Source: Sulfuriflexus sp032250955
GTDB taxonomy: Bacteria > Pseudomonadota > Gammaproteobacteria > AKS1
NCBI RefSeq assembly: GCF_032250955.1
Contig: NZ_JAVVES010000050.1
Coordinates: forward strand, 1-20,985
Direction: 5' to 3'
Length of the DNA: 20,985 nucleotides
A program made the position numbers and the translations under genes. A model generated the notes under the pieces. It saw only the letters and a list, made by a program, of their open reading frames with translations, was not told the origin of the DNA and made no database searches. Below are positions 15,796 to 20,985 of the stretch, in pieces (position 1 is the stretch's first letter; every line of letters starts with the position of its first letter).

Positions 15796-16476
15796 TTAAC
15801 GCTTGCGGAGTACGTAGATACGCCACATGGCGTAGTACTTGAGAAAATCCACATGGTCGACGATCTCGAAACCGGCCTCGCGCATTTCCGCCTCGATACT
15901 CTCGCGCGGCTGGACAAAACGATTCTGGTAGGCCTTGTGTTTTCGACGTTGTTCGAGCTTCGCGCGCTTGCGTGCCTTGACGTTGCCATCCACCCACAGT
16001 GATACGATCACGCTATCAGACGTGACGCGATGAAACTCGCGCAACATCTTCATGCGGTCTTCATGCTCACCGATGTGATGCAGCAGGCGCATGCTGAAAA
16101 TGCACTCGACAAAGTTGTCCGGTTTCGGGATGTCGAAGGCCGAGGCCTGGAAGGTTTCAATACGGCTCGTAATCGTTGCCGGCCGCTCGGCCATGGCAAC
16201 ATCGAGCATGCTCTGGTTATAGTCAGCCGCATATAGCTGGCGGCCCTTGTCTTCGGCGAGCATTTCCCAGAAGCGGCCCGTGCCGGAAGGAAGGTCGAGT
16301 ACCGTGCGCGGGTGGCCGGCGATCTTCAGTGCCTTGCGGGCGATACTGATTTCGCGTTTGTTCGACAGGTTTCGCCAGAAGCCATCTGTGTGTTTATGAA
16401 AATACGCGTGCGCATGTTCATCCGTATATTTCCCGGAGAACTCCAGTTCAGGCACGTCTTTGTTTGTTTCGCTCAT
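15796..16476 (-). CDS. class I SAM-dependent methyltransferase
   Basis: The 226-residue product has a clear class I fold: motif I TVLDLPSGTGRFWEML (58-73), an acidic end of strand 2 in LYAADYNQSMLDVA (81-94), and IFSMRLLHHIGEHEDRMKML (126-145), the pattern of the Methyltransf_11/25 groups. The C-terminal third is rich in basic residues (KARKRAKLEQRRKHK, 168-182). The ATG at 16476 has GAGGA five bases upstream; a TTG six codons earlier has no such support. It sits between waaP (36-base gap) and the InaA-like gene (8-base gap), so a core-related acceptor is likely. As far as I can recall, P. aeruginosa has no methyltransferase at this position. Substrate unknown. Confidence 0.84.
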   Translation of the reverse strand: MSETNKDVPELEFSGKYTDEHAHAYFHKHTDGFWRNLSNKREISIARKALKIAGHPRTVLDLPSGTGRFWEMLAEDKGRQLYAADYNQSMLDVAMAERPATITSRIETFQASAFDIPKPDNFVECIFSMRLLHHIGEHEDRMKMLREFHRVTSDSVIVSLWVDGNVKARKRAKLEQRRKHKAYQNRFVQPRESIEAEMREAGFEIVDHVDFLKYYAMWRIYVLRKR

Positions 16477-16512
16477 GCTGTTCCTCGTTGGCAATCCCTT
16501 CAGGCATTGCTG

Positions 16513-17376
16513 TCATACCATATGCTGCAGGCAGGCCGGTAATGGGGCTGTCTTGCCCTTGTCTTTTCGATAGGTGCGCATAATGCGCGCTAACACCTTC
16601 CGCCAGAAGTCCTGACGGCTGACCAGCGCCTCGCGCCAGTTTTGCCCTGTATACGCCTCGATGAAGCGGATCATATCACTTCGGTGCAGGACAATGCCCT
16701 TGCTGTCGAACAGGGCCGAATACAGCAGGCCGGCGATATCCTTCACCGCCCAGCGCTCGGGCAGCCTGTCGCGCTGCTCGACCCGGTGCAGGTCCATCAG
16801 GTAGATATGCAGGTCATCCGCGTCCGGCAGCGGCGCGGCCTTGCTCATGTCCAGCCGGAAGTGGCACAGGTAAAAATCGCGGTGGTTCATGCCGTTACCG
16901 TGCAGGCGGCAGCCGATGTCACCGAGCCGACGAATGATGGCCCGTTTCAGGCGCAGACGTTCGCCCCGGTCTGGCCACTGTTCCAGTTCGGGTAGCCAGT
17001 GCTCGAGGTCGACCGTGTCATCCAACGCATCAGTCATGATGAATGACCGCTGCCGGGCCGGGTTCCAGCCCTGCTTGCCGCAGGCGGCCAGGCGCATGGT
17101 CTCAATGCCTACCCCGGGCTGCTCAAAGCGGCGGATGGCCCGCCATTCGTTTTCCGCGCCGAGCACGGGCCGTTTCAACTGCAGCAGGTTCTTGAATATC
17201 TCGCCCCAGCCGACCCCGAAATGGGCCTTCATATAAAAGGCCTGGCCACCGCGCTCGAAACGATAGGTGCGCCGCGAGGCCACCTCCTGCTTGACGGTTT
17301 CGCCGTCGATGGCGAGGAAATCCTCGACCGTGCGTTCCGGGAACAGCACCTTCAGGTCATCGCGCAGATAAGTCAT
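16513..17376 (-). CDS. waaP: lipopolysaccharide core heptose(I) kinase
   Basis: WaaP (RfaP) phosphorylates heptose I of the inner core with ATP, a step important for outer-membrane integrity. The 287-residue product shows an N-terminal segment typical of the family (MTYLRDDLKVLF, then VASRRTYRFERGGQAFYMK with Lys50), GVGWGEIFKNLLQLKRPVLG (54-73), ALDDTVDLEHWL (117-128), the catalytic loop MNHRDFYLCHFRL (163-175, Asp167) and YLMDLHRVE with the metal-binding Asp195. Length is slightly above the E. coli enzyme. The ATG overlaps the waaG stop by four bases and has GGGAG five bases upstream. Together with waaG it forms the usual waaG-waaP order. Confidence 0.95.
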   Translation of the reverse strand: MTYLRDDLKVLFPERTVEDFLAIDGETVKQEVASRRTYRFERGGQAFYMKAHFGVGWGEIFKNLLQLKRPVLGAENEWRAIRRFEQPGVGIETMRLAACGKQGWNPARQRSFIMTDALDDTVDLEHWLPELEQWPDRGERLRLKRAIIRRLGDIGCRLHGNGMNHRDFYLCHFRLDMSKAAPLPDADDLHIYLMDLHRVEQRDRLPERWAVKDIAGLLYSALFDSKGIVLHRSDMIRFIEAYTGQNWREALVSRQDFWRKVLARIMRTYRKDKGKTAPLPACLQHMV

Positions 17377-18557
17377 GCCGTCTCCCGGTGGTCCCTTGCG
17401 GCATTTCTTTGGGCACGCGTAATAATGACATCGGCGGCGCGCTCAATCAGGCTGTACAAATCGGTCTGCTCACAATACCGCGGCCCGTTCGCGGCCCACT
17501 GCGCGAGTTTATCGCTGGCAATCATCTCACTTAACAGCCGGTTAAACTGTGACTGGCTGAACGGTTCCGGGCAGACCCTGCCGGCGTCGGCATCCCGCAC
17601 ATGGTAGGCGAAGCCGCAATTGGCCGTGACCAGGATCGGCAGCGAGCAGAGCATGGCCTCGATCAGGATCGTGCCCGTGTTCTCGCTGTAGGGCGGGTGC
17701 ACGAGCAGGTCGGCGGCATGATAAAAGCGCACCAGGTCCTCGCGCGCGCCGGTAAACACCACACGGTCCAGGATGCCGAGCTGCCCGGCCTGCTTGCGAT
17801 AGGGGCCCTGCTTGTCGCCGCCGACGACCACGAGGCGCACCTGTTCGCGCTGCGCCTCGGGCAAGGCAGCGACGGCCTCGAGGGCCCGGTCCAGTCCCTT
17901 GGTCTTGAAACGGGCCCCGACCAGTAACAACATCTTTTCCTGCGCGGCGACGCCGAGCTCGGCGCGTAAGCCGGCAAGGTCTTCCGGCAAGGGCTGGTGC
18001 TCAAAGCGTGCCTTGTTGATCCCCGGTGGCAGCAGGTGGAAACGCGCCGCTTCGGTGCCGTAATACTGCACAAAGTATTGCTGCTCGCCGTGGGCGATCA
18101 GCATCAACTCGGTGTCGAGACCCTTGTCAAAGACGGCGGCCTCCTGGCGACGGAAGCCACGGTAGCGCGGGGTAAAGCGATACCACCACGGACGGCTCTG
18201 GCGAACCCGCTCGACATAACAGGGGTCACCGGCGTAGTAGACATCCAGGCCCGGGATCTTGGTAAAGCCGATCACGGCATCAAAGCCGCCATCGCGTTTT
18301 ACCGCGTCGGCCAGCTTGCGCGCGAGGATATCGTTACTGCGCACATTGGTCAGCGCGCGCGTGTCGAGTTCGTGCACGTGGATACTGTCATCACGTTCGC
18401 CAATCCAGCCGCCGGTAAAGATGTGTACCTCGTGGCCCCGGCGCGCGCACTCCTGCGCGATACGCAGCAGGCTGCGTTGCATGCCACCGTATTCAAAAAA
18501 CAGCGACACGGCGAAGGCCAGTTTGTAACGCACCTCTTTTTTCATGGGGTCGTTCAT
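17373..18557 (-). CDS. waaG: LPS core glucosyltransferase I (WaaG-type GT4)
   Basis: WaaG adds the first hexose of the outer core to heptose II. The 394-residue product is a GT-B enzyme with the WaaG-type N-terminus FFEYGGMQRSLLRIAQECAR (20-39) followed by RGHEVHIFTGGW, then GFTKIPGLDVYYAGDPCY (97-114), LLVGARFKTKGLDRALEA (211-228) and the donor-binding VHPPYSENTGTILIEAM (286-302) with the E-x7-E pair Glu292 and Glu300. E. coli WaaG is about 20 residues shorter; the surplus is at both ends. The ATG at 18557 overlaps the preceding stop (ATGA); the Met codon at 18545 is an alternative. The hexose type cannot be predicted: WaaG-type enzymes in other bacteria use other donors. Confidence 0.92.
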   Translation of the reverse strand: MNDPMKKEVRYKLAFAVSLFFEYGGMQRSLLRIAQECARRGHEVHIFTGGWIGERDDSIHVHELDTRALTNVRSNDILARKLADAVKRDGGFDAVIGFTKIPGLDVYYAGDPCYVERVRQSRPWWYRFTPRYRGFRRQEAAVFDKGLDTELMLIAHGEQQYFVQYYGTEAARFHLLPPGINKARFEHQPLPEDLAGLRAELGVAAQEKMLLLVGARFKTKGLDRALEAVAALPEAQREQVRLVVVGGDKQGPYRKQAGQLGILDRVVFTGAREDLVRFYHAADLLVHPPYSENTGTILIEAMLCSLPILVTANCGFAYHVRDADAGRVCPEPFSQSQFNRLLSEMIASDKLAQWAANGPRYCEQTDLYSLIERAADVIITRAQRNAARDHRETA

Positions 18558-19606
18558 GAACCCGGCCCCTCGAGCACGGCACTGAGGTGTTCGAGGACTT
18601 CATCGACCGTAATCAATTGCATGGCCCGCGCATCGTGTACGCGTGTGCCCCACTCGATGGTTTCCGGATCCTTGCCCAAAATCTCACGCACGGCCTGGTC
18701 AAAGTGATCAATCACATACTCGCGCTGCCGGTACGGCCCCGATAACCAGGACGGGGCCACGGCATACAGGCCGACGACGGGCGTGCCCACGGCGACGGCC
18801 ATGTGGACCGGGCCGGTATCCGGTGCCAGCACGCAGTCGGCCACTTCAAGCAAGGCGGCCAGCTGCTTCGGGCTGGTCTGGCTGGCGAGGTTCTTTACCG
18901 GGTTCACCAGCTGTTCTTCAATCGCTTTGATCAGGGCCACTTCGACCGGATGCGTGCCGCCGGTAAGGATGACCCGGGCGCCCTTTTCCTGCAGATGGGT
19001 GATGACACTGGCGTAGCGTTCGACCGGCCAGTTGCGTTCGGGTTTACTCGCCGCCGGGTTCACGATCACCACGCGGCCCGTGCCACCCACCAGTTGCTGC
19101 CGCGCCCAGTCGCGCTCGGCATCGCCAATCGGCAGGCGCCAGTCGATCATGGTCTCTTCGATGCCCAGCGACTTCGCAAAGGCAAGGAAGCTGTCCATCA
19201 GATGTTCACGGGCAAAGGGGATCGCCGCGTTGGTAAACCAGGCCTGCCTGTCGCGGGCACGCCGGGCATCGAAACCGATCTTCAACGGCGCGTGGATAAA
19301 CGGGTAGATCAGATTGGTGCGCCACGCCGCCTGCATGGCCAGCAATACATCGAAGCGTTCCTGCTTGAGCCGCTTGCGCAGAGCCAGGTAATCAGCGATG
19401 CCGCGTGGCTTGTCGATGACGATGAACTCGACGCCGTCCATGCCCTCGACCAGATCATAGGCCGGGCGGGAAATGATCCAGGTGATCCGCGCCTGCGGCA
19501 GGGCATGTTGCAGGGTGCGGATTGCGGGCACCACCATGCACACATCCCCAAGCGCCGACAGGCGCAACACGACTATGCGGCGGATATCCTTTAACGCCGG
19601 CTTCAC
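18554..19606 (-). CDS. glycosyltransferase family 9 protein, LPS heptosyltransferase
   Basis: GT9 enzymes transfer heptose from ADP-heptose to the core. The 350-residue product (GTG start) has IVVLRLSALGDVCMVVPAIR (11-30) with the conserved Asp21, the donor-side region IVNPAASKPERNWP (181-194), LTGGTHPVE (214-222) and APDTGPVHMAVAVGTPVVGLY (from 261). It occupies the waaC position between waaF and waaG. However, its N-terminus differs from the KTSS(M/L)GDV start of known WaaC proteins, and the lack of a second GT9 gene here makes it either a divergent heptosyltransferase I or a heptosyltransferase III. The GTG overlaps the waaF stop (GTGA) and has GGAG eight bases upstream; the longer frame to 19681 would overlap waaF by 79 bases and is rejected. 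Confidence 0.85.
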   Translation of the reverse strand: MKPALKDIRRIVVLRLSALGDVCMVVPAIRTLQHALPQARITWIISRPAYDLVEGMDGVEFIVIDKPRGIADYLALRKRLKQERFDVLLAMQAAWRTNLIYPFIHAPLKIGFDARRARDRQAWFTNAAIPFAREHLMDSFLAFAKSLGIEETMIDWRLPIGDAERDWARQQLVGGTGRVVIVNPAASKPERNWPVERYASVITHLQEKGARVILTGGTHPVEVALIKAIEEQLVNPVKNLASQTSPKQLAALLEVADCVLAPDTGPVHMAVAVGTPVVGLYAVAPSWLSGPYRQREYVIDHFDQAVREILGKDPETIEWGTRVHDARAMQLITVDEVLEHLSAVLEGPGS

Positions 19607-20625
19607 GAGGCCTGCTCCAGGGCGGCAATGACTTGTTGCGGCAGCAGGTCTTTCAGGCACTTCAGGTGACCAAGCGGGCATTCGCGTTTAAAACACGGGC
19701 TGCAATCCAGACCCAGGCGTAGCACCTGCGCCTGTTCGTTCAGTGGCGGCGTAAAGCCCGGGTCCGAAGAGCCGTATATAGCGACCAGCGAGCGGCCCAG
19801 GCTGGCTGCCACGTGCATGAGGCCGGAGTCGTTACTGACCACGTGTGTCGCCAGCGACATGAGATCGATCGCCTCACCCAGCGAGGTGCGGCCGGCAAGG
19901 TCCACGCAGCGGTTATCGGTCTGCGTATTGATTGCTGCCGTGACCGACTCGTCCTTGTTCGAACCGAACAACCAGACCTGACCGCCTTTGGCCAGCCAGT
20001 AGCATGCCACCTCGGCATAATATTCTTCCGGCCAGCGCTTGGCCGGGCCGTACTCGGCGCCGGGGCAAAGGACGAGGATCGGTTTTTCTTTATCCAGGCC
20101 ATGTTTGTTCAAGGCTCTATCGACCCCGGCAGCGGAAATCGATAAAACCGGTGTCGGTATTGCTGACGGCTGCGGTGCGTCCGCGGCATATGCCAGCGCG
20201 CAGAAACGCTGCACGGTCATGGTCAGGGTGGTCTTATCCAGCCTGCGTGCATCATTGAGCAGGCCATAACGCAGCTCACCGACATACCCGGTACGTTTGA
20301 GGGCGCCGCTAAAGAACGGCACCAGCGCTGACTTCCACGAGTTCGGCAGGACGATCGCTTGTGCGTAGTTATTCGCGCGCAGTTGCCGACCCAAGCGACG
20401 GCGTTTGCCAAAACCGAACTCGCCATGCCCGAACGGCATGTCGATGGCGGCATGGACCTCCGGCATACGTTCCAGCAGGGGGCGTGACCAGGCCGGGGCG
20501 AGCACGTCGATCAGGCAACCGGGGTGCTGCTGCTTGAGGGTCATGAACAGGCTTTGGGCCATGACCATATCACCGACCCAGGACGGGCCGACAACCAGGA
20601 TTTTTGATGCGGGAGTAACAGGCAT
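19603..20625 (-). CDS. waaF: ADP-heptose:LPS heptosyltransferase II
   Basis: WaaF adds heptose II to heptose I of the core at the cytoplasmic face of the inner membrane. The 340-residue product fits the family length and its signature motifs: VVGPSWVGDMVMAQSLF (11-27), GYVGELRYGLLND (113-125), CPGAEYGPAKRWPEEYY (187-203), SNDSGLMHVAASLG (264-277) and YGSSDPGFTPP (284-294). The C-terminal cysteine cluster CSPCFKRECPLGHLKC (308-323) is usual for WaaF and probably structural. The ATG at 20625 gives the normal N-terminus, though its ribosome binding site is weak. It lies 53 bases after the zinc-ribbon gene and begins the chain of overlapping genes waaF, GT9, waaG and waaP. Confidence 0.95.
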   Translation of the reverse strand: MPVTPASKILVVGPSWVGDMVMAQSLFMTLKQQHPGCLIDVLAPAWSRPLLERMPEVHAAIDMPFGHGEFGFGKRRRLGRQLRANNYAQAIVLPNSWKSALVPFFSGALKRTGYVGELRYGLLNDARRLDKTTLTMTVQRFCALAYAADAPQPSAIPTPVLSISAAGVDRALNKHGLDKEKPILVLCPGAEYGPAKRWPEEYYAEVACYWLAKGGQVWLFGSNKDESVTAAINTQTDNRCVDLAGRTSLGEAIDLMSLATHVVSNDSGLMHVAASLGRSLVAIYGSSDPGFTPPLNEQAQVLRLGLDCSPCFKRECPLGHLKCLKDLLPQQVIAALEQAS

Positions 20626-20678
20626 GGCGCGGCTACTCGTCAGACCCCGCGTTGGCCACGGCGTATAACGTGAGTATC

Positions 20679-20879
20679 TTATTTATCCTTCAGTACGTAT
20701 TCGGCGCCACAGTAGGGGCACTTGGCCTTACCGGTCTGCTCAATCGGCAGGAACACACGCGGGTGGGAGTTCCATAACGACTGGCCCGGCATCGGGCAGT
20801 GCAGCGGCAAATCCGCACGCGTCACTTCGTAACGGGTATGCACCCTGCTTGAGTTTGAATTCATTTGTGCCTCAGCCAT
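20679..20879 (-). CDS. small zinc-finger protein (zf-CHCC type)
   Basis: The 66-residue product carries the ligand set Cys28, His39, Cys54 and Cys57 in LPLHCPMPGQSLWNSHPRVF and CPYCGAEYVLKD, the pattern of the zf-CHCC family, related to the zinc-binding part of mitochondrial complex I subunit NDUFS6. Bacterial members are small soluble proteins of unknown function, often beside waaF and ilvE in gammaproteobacteria. The ATG at 20879 has a strong GGAGGAG six bases upstream; an earlier in-frame start at 20900 would include this site and is rejected. A sigma70-type promoter lies just upstream. Since no other promoter was found before waaF, it is probably the first gene of the core operon. Confidence 0.88.
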   Translation of the reverse strand: MAEAQMNSNSSRVHTRYEVTRADLPLHCPMPGQSLWNSHPRVFLPIEQTGKAKCPYCGAEYVLKDK

Positions 20880-20902
20880 GTTCTCTCCTCCGGCCTGCAA
20901 TT

Positions 20903-20931
20903 ATTATATTTTATCACTGCTGTCCCGTTAA
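20903..20931 (-). promoter_or_regulatory. sigma70-type promoter for the zinc-finger-waaF operon
   Basis: On the minus strand TTAACG (20931-20926) is followed after 17 bases by a perfect TATAAT (20908-20903). It lies 23 bases ahead of the zinc-finger ATG and just upstream of the GGAGGAG ribosome binding site, leaving a very short leader. Confidence 0.55.
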
Positions 20932-20933
20932 TT

Positions 20934-20966
20934 CCCTCTCCCTTCGGGAGAGGGTTAGGGTGAGGG
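20934..20966. repeat. stem-loop repeat (CCCTCTCCC...GGGAGAGGG type)
   Basis: CCCTCTCCC (20934-20942) and GGGAGAGGG (20946-20954) form a 9-bp perfect stem around TTC, followed by TTAGGGTGAGGG (20955-20966). I recognise the whole as a common dispersed intergenic sequence of proteobacterial genomes. It lies immediately upstream of the promoter of the zinc-finger gene. It is not followed by a T-run on the plus strand, so a terminator role is uncertain. Confidence 0.7.
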
Positions 20967-20985
20967 GATTTAGATTCGATAACAC

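Noticed and set aside
15788..15997. Extended N-terminus for the InaA-like protein
   Set aside because: The extension overlaps the methyltransferase coding region, while InaA-type homology begins just after the ATG at 15787.

Overview
The window is a chromosomal lipopolysaccharide (LPS) inner-core and lipid A region of a Gram-negative bacterium, most likely a non-enteric gammaproteobacterium. The evidence is gene content: waaA, hldD, hldE, an LpxL-type acyltransferase, waaF, waaG, waaP, an InaA-type protein and a NodU/CmcH-type carbamoyltransferase. Carbamoyltransferase, several WaaP/InaA kinases, waaP, waaG and waaF in one row recall the Pseudomonas aeruginosa core locus. The DNA is moderately G+C-rich, except for A+T-richer stretches at 1-600, around 1830-1970 and from about 6330 into the following genes. 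No genus can be named from the sequence alone.

Layout. (1) 1-4388: four minus-strand genes in transcription order hldE, hldD, waaA and a small four-helix-bundle gene, making and transferring the ADP-heptose and Kdo units. Copies of an ATCATCAATC-rich repeat lie at the 3' ends of hldD, waaA and the four-helix gene; the far left end may hold the tail of a plus-strand membrane protein gene. (2) 4389-6331: a divergent promoter region, then plus-strand lpxL and an overlapping Kdo/WaaP-family kinase gene. (3) 6332-9245: a GT2 glycosyltransferase (plus) and a large membrane protein with GT-C character (minus), converging across A+T-rich DNA. (4) 9246-20879: a long minus-strand run read from right to left: zinc-ribbon gene, waaF, a GT9 heptosyltransferase, waaG, waaP, a class I methyltransferase, an InaA-like kinase, a protein with two kinase domains, an O-carbamoyltransferase, a GT4 glycosyltransferase, an FkbM methyltransferase and a CmcI-like methyltransferase. 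Four-base stop/start overlaps link waaF to waaP. A good sigma70-type promoter lies just upstream of the zinc-ribbon gene.

How it fits together (inference). HldE and HldD make ADP-L-glycero-D-manno-heptose. WaaA adds Kdo to lipid A precursor and the LpxL-type enzyme completes acylation. WaaF and the GT9 protein add heptoses, WaaG the first hexose. Five kinase or kinase-like domains, one carbamoyltransferase and three methyltransferases would decorate the core with charged or capping groups. The GT4, GT2 and GT-C proteins would extend it. No O-antigen ligase (WaaL), no msbA and no textbook-type WaaC are seen. The least ordinary points are the repeat that forms gene 3' ends, the tandem-kinase protein, the InaA-like protein without a catalytic aspartate, and the unusual heptosyltransferase in the waaC position.
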